This document shows positions 1-8,389 of a stretch of DNA of 64,000 nucleotides, piece after piece; position 1 is the first letter of the stretch; each line of letters starts with the position of its first letter. Below the pieces are notes generated by a model, which was not told the DNA's origin, did not search any database, and saw nothing but the letters and a program-made list of their open reading frames with translations. The translations under genes were made by a program, and so were the position numbers. The stretch is from Acidobacteriota bacterium. GTDB lineage: Bacteria; Acidobacteriota; Vicinamibacteria; Vicinamibacterales; SCN-69-37. The DNA is taken from positions 186,001 to 250,000 of the forward strand of contig JADYYY010000019.1 in NCBI GenBank assembly GCA_020853395.1, given 5' to 3'.

Positions 1-308
1 GCCGCGAGCTCGAGATCGATCCCGATCTGTTGCAGCTCATCGCGCGAGTCGCGATCGATCGGCTCGGCGAGCGAGCCAGCGCGGTCGTGCACTTGAACCC
101 GGCCGATCATCGCCGGCTCTCGGCCGGCGACGCGCTCGGCGGCATCGACCTCGTGGCCGATCCGGACGTGCCGGCCGGCGGATGCCTCGTCGTGTCCCCG
201 TCGGGCGAGATCAACGCCGGCATCGAGGCGCAGGTCCGCGAGATCTCGCGCGAGCTGATCGGGGGCGACGGCGACGAGGCGCCGCGCGATGTCGTCGCCG
301 CTCGCTGA
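1..308 (+). CDS. fliH: FliH, flagellar export apparatus, C-terminal part
   Basis: This is the 3' end of a gene that begins upstream of the window; it reads in frame from base 3. FliH binds and regulates the FliI ATPase and links it to the FliN ring at the cytoplasmic base of the flagellum. The visible ~100 residues have the FliH/YscL C-terminal pattern, with a helical start, then a short beta segment (VVHLNPAD) and a final segment containing GGCLVVSPSGEINAGIEAQ. The stop codon overlaps fliI by 20 bp, which supports translational coupling. Family identity rests on this motif and on its position directly before fliI. Confidence 0.85.
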   Translation, partial: RELEIDPDLLQLIARVAIDRLGERASAVVHLNPADHRRLSAGDALGGIDLVADPDVPAGGCLVVSPSGEINAGIEAQVREISRELIGGDGDEAPRDVVAAR

Positions 309-1614
309 CCCGTCGATCTCGCTCGCGCCGTACCTCGCGCGCCTTCCGCGCATCGATCCGATGCCCGTCGCCGGCCGCGTCGTGCGGGTCGTGGGCCTGC
401 TCGTCGAAGCCATCGGCCTGGAAGTCGGCGTGGGCGACGTCTGTCAGGTGCGAACGAGCGATCGCCGGACGGTGCCGGTCGAGGTCGTCGGGTTTCGCGA
501 CGGCCGGCTGCTCGCGGTGCCGCTCGCCGAGACCACCGGCGTCCGGCCCAACGATCGCGTCGTCTTCCGCGGCGAGACGCCGAGCGTGCCGGTCGGCGAC
601 GAGCTGCTCGGCCGCGTGATCGACGGATTCGGCCGGCCGCTCGACGGGCGCGGCGAGATCGCCGCCTGCCGCCACGCGCCGTTGTACGCCCCGCACCTCA
701 ATCCGCTCGATCGCGAGCCGATCTCGCTGCCGATCGGCACCGGCGTGCGCGCCATCGACGCGCTGCTCACCTGCGGCCGCGGCCAGCGCATCGGCGTCTT
801 CGGCGGCAGCGGCGTCGGCAAGAGCACCCTCCTCGGCATGATGGCGCGCGGCACGGAGGCCGATGTCGTCGTGCTCTGTCTGGTCGGCGAGCGCGGCCGC
901 GAGGTGCGGAGCTTCCTCGAGCACGACCTCGGCCCCCGCGGCCTCGCCCGCTCGGTCGTCGTCGTGTCCACCTCGGACGATCCGGCCCTGGCGCGCCAGC
1001 GCGCGGCCTACGCGGCGACGACGATCGCCGAGTCGTTCCGCGACGCCGGCCGGCACGTGCTGCTGATGATGGACTCGATCACGCGCTTCGCGATGGCGCA
1101 GCGGGAGATCGGGCTCGCCGCGGGCGAGCCGCCGACGGCGAAGGGCTATCCGCCGTCGGTGTTCGCCAGGCTGCCCGGCCTGCTGGAGCGCGCCGGCGCC
1201 GTCCGCGGCCGCGGCAGCATCACCGGGTTCTACACCGTGCTCGTGGACGGCGACGATCACAACGAGCCGGTCGCCGACGCCGTGCGCGCCATCCTCGACG
1301 GCCACATCGTGCTCTCGCGGGATCTCGCCGCGCGCAATCACTATCCCGCGATCGACGTGCTCCACAGCGTCAGCCGGACGATGCCGGACGTGACGAGCGT
1401 GGAGCACCGCGTGCGGGCCGGCCAGTTGCGCGAGTGGCTGGCGACGCTCCGCGACAACGAGGACCTCATCAGCGTCGGCGCGTACGTGCCGGGCAGCAAC
1501 GCGCGAATCGACACCGCGCTCGCCCGCCGCGAGTTCGTCGGCCGCTTCCTGTGTCAGCCGGCCGACACGAGCGTCCGGCTGGCCGACGCCGTCGGCGCGC
1601 TGATGGCGCTCTGA
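289..1614 (+). CDS. fliI: FliI, flagellum-specific ATP synthase
   Basis: FliI is the F1-beta-like ATPase of the flagellar type III export apparatus and forms a hexamer under the export gate. The 441-residue protein has the family's usual length. Walker A is GGSGVGKST at about residues 172-180, followed by the LVGERGREV motif, then a Walker B strand in VLLMMDSITRFAMAQREIG and the catalytic region GEPPTAKGYPPSVFA. The C-terminal helical domain is complete. The chosen ATG overlaps the fliH end. A homologous virulence-secretion ATPase is possible by sequence alone, but the flagellar context decides the call. Confidence 0.97.
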   Translation: MSSPLADPSISLAPYLARLPRIDPMPVAGRVVRVVGLLVEAIGLEVGVGDVCQVRTSDRRTVPVEVVGFRDGRLLAVPLAETTGVRPNDRVVFRGETPSVPVGDELLGRVIDGFGRPLDGRGEIAACRHAPLYAPHLNPLDREPISLPIGTGVRAIDALLTCGRGQRIGVFGGSGVGKSTLLGMMARGTEADVVVLCLVGERGREVRSFLEHDLGPRGLARSVVVVSTSDDPALARQRAAYAATTIAESFRDAGRHVLLMMDSITRFAMAQREIGLAAGEPPTAKGYPPSVFARLPGLLERAGAVRGRGSITGFYTVLVDGDDHNEPVADAVRAILDGHIVLSRDLAARNHYPAIDVLHSVSRTMPDVTSVEHRVRAGQLREWLATLRDNEDLISVGAYVPGSNARIDTALARREFVGRFLCQPADTSVRLADAVGALMAL

Positions 1615-1615
1615 C

Positions 1616-2077
1616 GTGGCGACGTTCCGCTTCCGCGCGGCCGCGGCGCTCGAGCGGCGCCGCGAGGACGAGACGCAGGCGCTCGCCGATCTCGCGCGCG
1701 TTCAGGCCAGATTTCACGAGGCGAGCACGTCGGTGGAGGCGGAGGTGGCGCGCCGCGCGCGCGCCGAAGCCGACGCGGCCGTCGTCCAGCGGCGCGGGTG
1801 CGACGCCGAGACGCTCCTGTGGCACCGGAATTGGATTCTGCGTCTGGCATCGGCCGTCGAGCGGCTGCGACAGGAACGCGACGCGTGCGCCGCCGACGTG
1901 GAACGGGCGCGCGCCGCCTGGATGGAGGCGCGGCGCCGGCGGCTCGCGCTCGAGCGCATGAAGGAGCGCGCCTGGCGCCGGTTCCAGCTCGCCGAACAAC
2001 GGCAGACCGCGAAAGAACTCGACGAGCTCGCCCGACTGCGCTTCGTCGCGTCGGACCAGTGGAGGCACGACCCGTGA
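1616..2077 (+). CDS. fliJ: FliJ-like export chaperone
   Basis: This 153-residue protein starts with GTG one base after the fliI stop. It is almost entirely charged helix, rich in Arg, Glu and Ala with heptad-like spacing, as expected for the antiparallel coiled coil of FliJ. FliJ inserts into the FliI ring and couples it to FlhA. Sequence conservation in this family is low, so the call rests on length, coiled-coil composition and the invariant fliI-fliJ order. The stop overlaps the GTG of flgD by 4 bp (GTGA). Confidence 0.8.
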   Translation: MATFRFRAAAALERRREDETQALADLARVQARFHEASTSVEAEVARRARAEADAAVVQRRGCDAETLLWHRNWILRLASAVERLRQERDACAADVERARAAWMEARRRRLALERMKERAWRRFQLAEQRQTAKELDELARLRFVASDQWRHDP

Positions 2078-2394
2078 CGACACCCGTATCGAACGAACAG
2101 ACGTCGGCGGCCGACAACGCCGCCTGGCCCACGCACGACCGCACCGCCGCCGCCGCGCCGAAAGACGACGCGCTCGGCAAGAACGCCTTCCTGTCGCTGC
2201 TCGTCACCCAGTTGCAGCATCAGGACCCGCTGCAGCCGCAGGACAACAGCGAGTTCCTCGCGCAGCTCGCGCAGTTCACCTCGCTCGAGAGCCTGCAAAC
2301 CATCAAGGACGACATCGCGGCGCTGCGCGCGCTGCTCGAGGCCGGCGCCGCCAGCCAGACGTCCACCGCGCCCGCCACCACTGGAGGAGTGTAG
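2074..2394 (+). CDS. flgD: FlgD, hook cap protein (short form)
   Basis: FlgD caps the growing hook and is needed for polymerisation of FlgE. The GTG at 2074 is chosen because it overlaps the fliJ stop and follows a GGAGG at 2061-2065. The 106-residue product has the diagnostic N-terminal motif ([20 protein letters not shown] and then the [15 protein letters not shown] stretch). It ends soon after this motif and so lacks the FlgD tudor/Ig-like C-terminal domains found in enteric FlgD of about 230 residues. Short FlgD proteins of this kind are known in other phyla, so this is probably natural and not a truncation. Confidence 0.92.
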   Translation: MTTPVSNEQTSAADNAAWPTHDRTAAAAPKDDALGKNAFLSLLVTQLQHQDPLQPQDNSEFLAQLAQFTSLESLQTIKDDIAALRALLEAGAASQTSTAPATTGGV

Positions 2395-3663
2395 ATGTCC
2401 GCGAACTCTTTCTCGCCGAGCCTCTCCGGGTTGAACGTCAACCAGCAGAAGCTCACCGTCATCGGCAACAACCTGGCGAACCTGAACACGGTCGCGTTCA
2501 AGTCCAGCGTCGTCAACTTCGCCGACCTCGTGAGCCAGTCGGTCGGCGGCAACAGCCTCAACCCGATGCAGATCGGCCTGGGCGTCGCCATGGGATCGGT
2601 CAGCCCCAACTTCACGCAGGGCGGGATCGAGAACACCGGCATCTCGACCAACGTCGCCATCCAGGGCAACGGCTTCTTCCTCGTCGGCGATTCCGCCCAC
2701 CGCGCGTACACGCGCGCCGGCAACTTCGCCTTCGACGCCAACGGCGTGCTGACGACGCCCGACGGGCAGCCCGTGCAGGGCTACACCGCCGTCGATCCGG
2801 TCACCGGCCAGGTCACGGCCACCGGCCAGCCGAGCGACATCGTGATTCCGCCGGGCGTGCTGCGCGCACCCATCGCGACCACGCTCTTCGGCACCACGCT
2901 GAATCTCGATGCGAACGCCGCCGTGGGCGCGGCGTTCACCTCGTCCGTGCAGATGTACGACTCGCTCGGCGTGTCGCACGTCGCGACGATCAACCTGACC
3001 AAGACCGGCGTGGGCGCCTGGAGCTACGACGTCACCGTGCCGGGCGCCGAGGTCACCGGCGGCACGGCCGGCACGCCGTTCAGCATCGGCACGGGCACGC
3101 TCGGGTTCAACAGCCTCGGCAAGCTGACGGCGGTCAACGGCGGCGCCGCGGCCGACGTGACGATCACGAGCCCGGCGTGGGCGAACGGCGCCGCGGCCGT
3201 CAACTTCGCGTGGGATCTCGTCGACGTCAACGGCACTGGCACGATCACGAGCTACGCCGCGCCGTCCGCGACGTCGTCGGTCACGCAGAACGGATCGCCG
3301 ACCGGCGCCGTGTCGAGCATCATCAGCATCGACGCCGAGGGCCGTCTGGTGGCGTCGTTCGGCATCGGCCGCACCGTGACCGTCGCGCAGCTCGCGATGG
3401 CGAGCTTCAACAACCCGCAGGGCCTGGTGAAGCTCGGCACCAACCTCTACAGCGAGAGCGAGGCGTCCGGCATCCCGAGCGTGGGCGTGGCGGCCAGCGG
3501 CGGCCGCGGCACGCTGATCGGCAGCGCGCTCGAGCAGTCGAACGTCGACATCGCGACCGAGTTCACGCAGATGATCCTCGCGCAGCGCGGCTATCAGGCG
3601 AACTCGAAGAGCATCACGGTGGCCGACGAGCTGCTCGTCGACACGCTCAACCTCAAGCGCTGA
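2395..3663 (+). CDS. flgE: FlgE, flagellar hook protein
   Basis: FlgE builds the universal joint between rod and filament. The 422-residue protein begins with the rod/hook signature (SGLNVNQQKLTVIGNNLANL) and ends with the conserved axial C-terminal helix containing EFTQMILAQRGYQANSKSI. The middle contains the NGFFLVGD segment and repetitive Gly/Thr-rich beta domains typical of hook proteins. The ATG directly follows the flgD stop and is preceded by a strong GGAGGAG ribosome binding site. Confidence 0.97.
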   Translation: MSANSFSPSLSGLNVNQQKLTVIGNNLANLNTVAFKSSVVNFADLVSQSVGGNSLNPMQIGLGVAMGSVSPNFTQGGIENTGISTNVAIQGNGFFLVGDSAHRAYTRAGNFAFDANGVLTTPDGQPVQGYTAVDPVTGQVTATGQPSDIVIPPGVLRAPIATTLFGTTLNLDANAAVGAAFTSSVQMYDSLGVSHVATINLTKTGVGAWSYDVTVPGAEVTGGTAGTPFSIGTGTLGFNSLGKLTAVNGGAAADVTITSPAWANGAAAVNFAWDLVDVNGTGTITSYAAPSATSSVTQNGSPTGAVSSIISIDAEGRLVASFGIGRTVTVAQLAMASFNNPQGLVKLGTNLYSESEASGIPSVGVAASGGRGTLIGSALEQSNVDIATEFTQMILAQRGYQANSKSITVADELLVDTLNLKR

Positions 3664-3682
3664 CCGCTGAAGGCGCAACGCG

Positions 3683-5161
3683 ATGAACGTGAGCCAGATG
3701 CTCCCCGCGGCCGCGCCCGCGCGCGCGGCGAGCGCGCCGGCGCCGCCGCGCGCCGCGCACGGCCAGACCGGCACGGCCGGCAGCTTCGACGCCATCGTCG
3801 GCGCGCTAGCCGGCGCGGCCGGCGACGAACACTCCGGTGGGCCGGCACAGATGGACGCCGGCACGCCCGCGGCGACCGAGGCCGGCGTGCCGCCGGCCGA
3901 CGACGCCTCCTCGATCGATCCCGCCCAGAACGTGCCCGCCTTCAGCGCCTTCCTCCCGTTCGTCCAGCCGGCCGATGCGGCCGGCTGGGCGGCGGCCTTC
4001 GCCGCCATCGCGGGCGGCGCGCCGGAGGAGGACGCGAAGGCCGAAGGGCAGACCGGAATCGGCCGCGCCAACGATCCAACGGGAGCGGATGACGACAGTT
4101 CACGGGCCGCCAGCGCGGCACTCGATGCGGCGCCGCATGACCAGGGCGTGCCCGTCTGGCTCGCACCGGCCGCGCCAGCCGCGCCGCCACCGGCGGCGTC
4201 CGACGGATCCTCGTCGGATTCCGCGACGAGCGGCCGCAGCGCGATGCCGGATCCGGCGATGACGCCCGGCAAGAGCACGCCCGCGGCCACGGCGCATGAA
4301 CCGAACGTTGCTCACGGTGCGGCGCCGGCGGCGCTGGCGCCGGCGGCGGCGGCCGGCCAGGCGCCGTCGTCGGAGATGGATCCCGCCGCGGCTGCGAGAG
4401 ACGCGGGCCCGACCGGCGGCGCCGTGCCGCCACGCGGCGATGAGTACACGCCGTCCGCGCCCGACACCGCTGCAACGGAAACCGGACAACAGCCGGATCC
4501 CGCGGCGTCCGCTCAGCAGGCGCGTGCAACGGCGCGCGCGACGCGGTCCACCGCGGCGAACGCCGCGCTCGCGGAAGGCGATCGGAGCGGCCAGGCGAAG
4601 AGCGCATCCCGAGCGGAGGCGTTGCTCTCCCGCGTCGAGCATGCCGCCGGCACGAGAGGACCCGCGCACGCTGTCGTCGCATCGGCCGGGCTGCTGTCTC
4701 ACGGCATGGCGTCCGCGCCAGCCGTCGCGGCGGCGGCCGTCGCAACGGCGTCGTCCGCGCCGCTGCCGGGTGGAGGCACCTTGCCGGAGACGACGATCGC
4801 CGATCTCGTCCAGTCGATTCGGCTTCGCACGCTGCAGGGTGGCGGCGAGGCGCACATCCGGCTGGAGCCGCAGCACTTCGGCGAAGTGACGATCTCGGTT
4901 CGCGTGGAAGACGGTCAGGTCGTCGCGCGCGTCGTCGCCGAGTCGACGGCCGTGCGCGACTGGCTGCAGAGCAACCAGGGCTGGCTGCGCACGCAGCTCG
5001 CCGAGCAGCAGCTCACGCTCGATCGTCTCGACGTCCGTGAGCCCGCCGATGCCCAGGAGACCGGCAGCGGCCCCGACGGCCGCCGTCATCAGGACGACCA
5101 ACGGCGCCAGCGTCGCGCGCGGCAGGCCGACACCGGCGCGCGGTTCGAGGTCGTCGCGTAG
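3683..5161 (+). CDS. fliK: FliK, hook-length control protein
   Basis: FliK is an exported molecular ruler that fixes hook length and switches export specificity through FlhB. The first ~370 residues are low-complexity Ala/Pro/Gly/Ser, as in most FliK proteins. The C-terminal globular domain is recognisable by the motif LEPQHFGEVTISV near residues 393-405 and the following ESTAVRDWLQ and LRTQLAEQ segments. The tail is highly charged. The gene lies between flgE and fliL, the usual place in compact flagellar clusters. The substrate for the specificity switch, flhB, is encoded 3 kb downstream. Confidence 0.88.
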   Translation: MNVSQMLPAAAPARAASAPAPPRAAHGQTGTAGSFDAIVGALAGAAGDEHSGGPAQMDAGTPAATEAGVPPADDASSIDPAQNVPAFSAFLPFVQPADAAGWAAAFAAIAGGAPEEDAKAEGQTGIGRANDPTGADDDSSRAASAALDAAPHDQGVPVWLAPAAPAAPPPAASDGSSSDSATSGRSAMPDPAMTPGKSTPAATAHEPNVAHGAAPAALAPAAAAGQAPSSEMDPAAAARDAGPTGGAVPPRGDEYTPSAPDTAATETGQQPDPAASAQQARATARATRSTAANAALAEGDRSGQAKSASRAEALLSRVEHAAGTRGPAHAVVASAGLLSHGMASAPAVAAAAVATASSAPLPGGGTLPETTIADLVQSIRLRTLQGGGEAHIRLEPQHFGEVTISVRVEDGQVVARVVAESTAVRDWLQSNQGWLRTQLAEQQLTLDRLDVREPADAQETGSGPDGRRHQDDQRRQRRARQADTGARFEVVA

Positions 5162-5172
5162 CAGGAGCAGAC

Positions 5173-5439
5173 GTGATCAACAACGTACACACGAGCATCG
5201 CGGGAACCGCGCAGCAGCCATCGTCCGTCAGGCAGGTGGCGAAGGGCATCAACCAGCACGGCGCGTCCGATCCCGCGCAGGGATTCGATCGCTTCCTCAC
5301 CGACGTGCTCGCGAAGATTGGCGACGCGAACGCCGGCGATCGACGCGTGGCCCCGCCAGCGTCGGCGTCGCCTGCCGTGCCGGATCGCGTTGCGCCGGCC
5401 AGCACGGGCGCGGCGCGCGTCGCCGGCATCTCGAGGTGA
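5173..5439 (+). CDS. small protein of unknown function in the flagellar operon
   Basis: This 88-residue open frame starts with GTG 11 bp after fliK, behind a GGAG-containing leader, and ends 3 bp before fliL. I do not recognise the family. The protein is hydrophilic, with no membrane segment, and has one predicted amphipathic helix (QGFDRFLTDVLAKIGDA) followed by a Pro/Ala-rich tail. Codon use is like its neighbours. Many flagellar operons carry a small extra gene between the hook genes and fliL, but the conserved motif of the known 'flagellar operon protein' family is not visible here. Confidence 0.6.
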   Translation: MINNVHTSIAGTAQQPSSVRQVAKGINQHGASDPAQGFDRFLTDVLAKIGDANAGDRRVAPPASASPAVPDRVAPASTGAARVAGISR

Positions 5440-5442
5440 GCC

Positions 5443-5931
5443 ATGGCTGACGCGGCAGAGACCCCGGCGGCGCCCGCGCCGAAGAAGAAGTCGGGCTGGA
5501 TGCTCAAGGCGATGATCGCCGTGCTGGTGCTCGGCGGCATCGGCGGCGGCGCCGCCTGGTACTTCCTGCGCGGCGGCGCGGCGGAGGCCAAGGCCAAGCC
5601 CGAGCCGCCGCTCGCCGAGCGCGGCCTCGTCACGTTCGAGCCGTTCCTCGTGAACCTCGCCGATCAGGGCGCCAACCGCTTCCTCAAGGCGAACGTGCAG
5701 CTCGTCGTCGAATCGGCCGAAGAGGCCAAGCACGTCGAGGAGACGCCGGTGCTCGCGAGCCACCTGCGATCCGCGATTCTCGAGCTGCTCACGCAGCAGA
5801 CGGCCACGAGCCTCGTGACGGCCGAGGGCAAGGAGTCGCTCAAGCGCGCGCTCAAGGAACGGACCGGCCCCGTGCTCGGGGACGGGAAGGTGCTCGATGT
5901 CCTCTTCGCCGAATTCGTCGTCCAGTTCTGA
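5443..5931 (+). CDS. fliL: FliL, stator-associated basal body protein
   Basis: FliL is an inner-membrane protein that surrounds and stabilises stator units. The product (162 residues) has a short cytoplasmic tail rich in Lys and Pro, one transmembrane helix at about residues 20-42, and a periplasmic stomatin-like domain. That domain has the family features: FEPFLVNLAD, then FLKANVQLVVES, and the terminal phenylalanine motif EFVVQF. The gene end overlaps the following fliN-like gene by 35 bp, which is unusually long for this operon. Confidence 0.93.
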   Translation: MADAAETPAAPAPKKKSGWMLKAMIAVLVLGGIGGGAAWYFLRGGAAEAKAKPEPPLAERGLVTFEPFLVNLADQGANRFLKANVQLVVESAEEAKHVEETPVLASHLRSAILELLTQQTATSLVTAEGKESLKRALKERTGPVLGDGKVLDVLFAEFVVQF

Positions 5932-6199
5932 CGCCGCCGCGCGCCGGCATGCCCTGTCGTGGCTCATGGACGTGCCGTGCCCCGTGGACTTCGTGCTCGG
6001 CACGACGACGGTGAAGGTGCGCGAGTGCGCGCAGTTCGAGCCCGGCACCGTGCTGCGGCTGCGTGAAGCCGCCGGATCCGATCTCGAGGTGCGGGTGGCC
6101 GGCGTCGCGATCGCCACCGGCGAGGTCGTGATCGTCGACGAGAACGTCGGCTTGCGCGTCGGCCGCATCCTGGCGCCGGGCCGGTTGGGGGATCTGTGA
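5897..6199 (+). CDS. fliN: FliN-type C-ring protein (SpoA domain), first copy
   Basis: This 100-residue protein consists of a serine-rich start and one SpoA domain (LMDVPCPVDFVLG, then a central VRVAGVAIATGEVVIVDENVGLRV). This is the fold that FliN uses to form the lower C-ring. The ATG lies inside fliL and follows GGGAAGG at about 5883-5889. A second SpoA protein is encoded after fliM at 15133. Two copies suggest a heterotypic C-ring or a specialised role for this one with the export gate, since it sits next to fliO-fliP. The name fliN is by homology; fliY would also be possible. Confidence 0.85.
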   Translation: MSSSPNSSSSSDAAARRHALSWLMDVPCPVDFVLGTTTVKVRECAQFEPGTVLRLREAAGSDLEVRVAGVAIATGEVVIVDENVGLRVGRILAPGRLGDL

Positions 6200-6546
6200 T
6201 CGGCCTGCTCATCGCGCAGGCGGACGTCGTCGGATCGGCCACGCCGGATCTGCTGCCGTCGCTCTGGCGGATGTTGATTGCGCTCGCGGTCGTCCTGTCG
6301 CTGCTCGGCGGTCTGGCCTGGCTGATGCGCCGCGGGCTCGGCAAGAAGCGCGCGGCGACCGGCTTCGGCATCGAGTCGGCGCTGCCGCTCGGCGATCGCC
6401 GGTCGCTCGTCGTCGTCACGGTCGAGGGCCGGCGGCTGCTCCTCGGGCTGGCGCCGAATCACGTCTCGCTCGTGACCGAGCTCGGCGCGTCGCGGCCGTT
6501 CGACGCGGCCGTGTCGCGCGCGCTCGGCCGGGAGGGCACGGCATGA
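6196..6546 (+). CDS. fliO: FliO, export gate assembly protein
   Basis: FliO is a small membrane protein that helps the FliP ring to assemble. The product (116 residues) begins with GTG in a GTGA overlap with the previous stop. It has one transmembrane helix at about residues 18-40 followed by RRGLGKK and a small cytoplasmic domain with the family pattern LPLGDRRSLVVVTVEGRRLLLGLAPNHVSL. The position directly before fliP is conserved in most flagellated bacteria. The frame ends by overlapping fliP by 4 bp. Confidence 0.9.
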   Translation: MIGLLIAQADVVGSATPDLLPSLWRMLIALAVVLSLLGGLAWLMRRGLGKKRAATGFGIESALPLGDRRSLVVVTVEGRRLLLGLAPNHVSLVTELGASRPFDAAVSRALGREGTA

Positions 6547-7310
6547 GCCGGCGGCTCCTCGCCGCGTGGATCGGCGTGAGCGCGCTGGTACTGCTGCCGA
6601 GCCTCGCCGGCGCGCAGGCCGCCGCGCGGGCCGCGGCGGCGGCGCCGGCGCAGAACCTGTCGCTGCAGGTCAACGGGCTGGGCGCCGTGTCGGCGCCGCT
6701 GCAGATCGTGGTGCTGCTGACGCTGCTGAGCTTCGTGCCCGCGGCGCTCGTCATGATGACCTCGTTCACGCGCATCGCGATCGTCTTCCACTTCCTCCGT
6801 CAGGCGATCGGCACGCAGGAGATGCCGTCGAACCAGATGGTGATCGGCCTCACGCTGTTCCTCACCGCGTTCATCATGGCGCCCACGGCCTCGCGGATTC
6901 ACGAGGCCGCGATCGCGCCGGCGATCGACGGCAGCATCGACCTCACGACGGCGATGGAGCGCGGCGCGCCGCCGCTGCGCGACTTCATGCTCAAGCAGAC
7001 GCGCCAGGCGGACCTCGCGCTCTTCCTGGATCTCGCGCGGCTGCCCCGGCCGGAGCGGCCGGTCGATCTGCCGATGCGGGTGGTGATCCCTGCGTTCGCG
7101 ATCTCGGAGCTCAAGACCGGCTTCCAGATGGGCTTCTTCCTGTTCGTGCCGTTCCTGCTCGTCGACCTCGTCGTGTCCACGACGCTCTTGTCGATGGGCA
7201 TGCTGCAACTGCCGCCCATGATGATCTCGCTCCCGTTCAAGGTGCTGCTGTTCGTGATGATCGACGGCTGGAACCTGCTCGTGGGATCGCTCGTGCGGAG
7301 CTTTCTCTGA
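6543..7310 (+). CDS. fliP: FliP, export gate core protein
   Basis: FliP forms the pentameric channel core of the type III export gate. The 255-residue protein carries an N-terminal signal sequence (cut probably near the AGAQA at residues 21-25), which is characteristic for flagellar FliP. It has the conserved blocks MMTSFTRIAIVFHFLRQAIG, PSNQMVIGLTLFLTAFIM and, near the C-terminus, AISELKTGFQMGFFLFVPFLLVDL. The order fliO-fliP-fliQ-fliR-flhB-flhA is the classic one. Confidence 0.97.
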   Translation: MSRRLLAAWIGVSALVLLPSLAGAQAAARAAAAAPAQNLSLQVNGLGAVSAPLQIVVLLTLLSFVPAALVMMTSFTRIAIVFHFLRQAIGTQEMPSNQMVIGLTLFLTAFIMAPTASRIHEAAIAPAIDGSIDLTTAMERGAPPLRDFMLKQTRQADLALFLDLARLPRPERPVDLPMRVVIPAFAISELKTGFQMGFFLFVPFLLVDLVVSTTLLSMGMLQLPPMMISLPFKVLLFVMIDGWNLLVGSLVRSFL

Positions 7311-7358
7311 TGTCGCCGGGCCCGAGAGTCGAGGCCCGGTGCCGAGGACCGTTCTGTC

Positions 7359-7628
7359 ATGTCTGAAGCGCTCGTCCTGTCCGTCGTGCGTGAAGCGATC
7401 CAGACCGCGCTCGTCATCTCGCTGCCGATGCTCGTCGTCGGGCTCATCGTCGGCGTGCTCGTCAGCGTGCTCCAGACCGTGACGTCGATCCAGGACAACA
7501 TCCTCGCGTTCATCCCGCGCGCGGCGGCGATCTTCGTCGTGTTCGGCCTCACGTTTCCGTGGATGCTGCGGGTCGTGACCGGCTTCGCCGGCGCGCTGAT
7601 CCGGCGGCTGCCCGAACTGGTGCGATGA
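7359..7628 (+). CDS. fliQ: FliQ, export gate protein
   Basis: FliQ packs around the FliPR core of the export gate. The 89-residue protein has two transmembrane helices and the family motif near residues 40-50 (LQTVTSIQDNILAFIPR). The ATG lies 48 bp after fliP, one of the few real gaps in this operon; the gap holds no clear promoter. The stop overlaps fliR in an ATGA. Confidence 0.95.
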   Translation: MSEALVLSVVREAIQTALVISLPMLVVGLIVGVLVSVLQTVTSIQDNILAFIPRAAAIFVVFGLTFPWMLRVVTGFAGALIRRLPELVR

Positions 7629-8383
7629 ACCCGTTCAGCGCGGTGGCCGCGTTCGGGCTGCTGCTCGTGCGGCCGGGCATGCTCGTCATGGGCACGGCCG
7701 TGCTCGGCGGGCCGCACGTGCCGCCGATGGTCCGCATCGGCCTCACCGTGCTCGTGGCGCTGGCGCTCGCCCCGTTCGTCGCGATGCCGGTGGGCCTGGC
7801 GCTGCCGGACCTGACGATCGTGATCGCGCGGGAGCTCGCCATCGGGCTCGCGCTCGGCCTGGCGATCCGGATCGTGCTCGCGGCCGCGGAGCTCGCCGGT
7901 CATTTCGCCGGGTACCAAATCGGCCTCTCGATGGGGTCCTTGATCGATCCGCTGAGCGGCGTCCGCAACAACGTGCTCGCGATCCTCTACGCCAACCTGT
8001 CGGCCGTGATCTGCCTCTCGTTGAACCTGCACCACGCGCTCTTCCAGGCGCTCGGCGATTCGTATCGCGCGCTGCCGGTCGGGATCGGCGGGGTCGACGC
8101 GTCGCTCGCCACGCACGTCGCGGAGCTCGTCGGCATGGTGTTCGTGCTCGGCGTGCGGATCGCGATGCCGGTGGTCGTCGTGCTGCTCGTGGTCGAGCTC
8201 GCGCTCGGCCTGCTGGGCCGCGTGGCGCCGTCGCTCAACGTCGTCACCGCCGGCGCGCCGGTGCGCGTCGTGGCGGGGCTGCTCGTGCTGGCCGCGTCGC
8301 TCACCGTGCTGCCCGGGCTCATCTCGCGCCACCAGTCCTCGCTCTTCCAGCTCGCGGCGAGCACCGCCGCGGCCTTCCGGTAG
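7625..8383 (+). CDS. fliR: FliR, export gate protein
   Basis: FliR is the single-copy subunit of the export gate and caps the FliP ring. I choose the ATG at 7625, which overlaps the fliQ stop and gives 252 residues, the normal size. The protein is strongly hydrophobic with about six membrane segments. It contains the family-typical GYQIGLSMGSLIDPLSGVRNN region near residues 96-117 and ends close to the flhB start. Confidence 0.95.
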   Translation: MNPFSAVAAFGLLLVRPGMLVMGTAVLGGPHVPPMVRIGLTVLVALALAPFVAMPVGLALPDLTIVIARELAIGLALGLAIRIVLAAAELAGHFAGYQIGLSMGSLIDPLSGVRNNVLAILYANLSAVICLSLNLHHALFQALGDSYRALPVGIGGVDASLATHVAELVGMVFVLGVRIAMPVVVVLLVVELALGLLGRVAPSLNVVTAGAPVRVVAGLLVLAASLTVLPGLISRHQSSLFQLAASTAAAFR

Positions 8384-8389
8384 ATCGCG

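Noticed and set aside
1714-4290. Very long open frame on the minus strand opposite fliJ-flgD-flgE-fliK
   Set aside because: It is antisense to four well-supported genes, has no recognisable domain and is explained by the strong third-position GC bias that removes stop codons from other frames.
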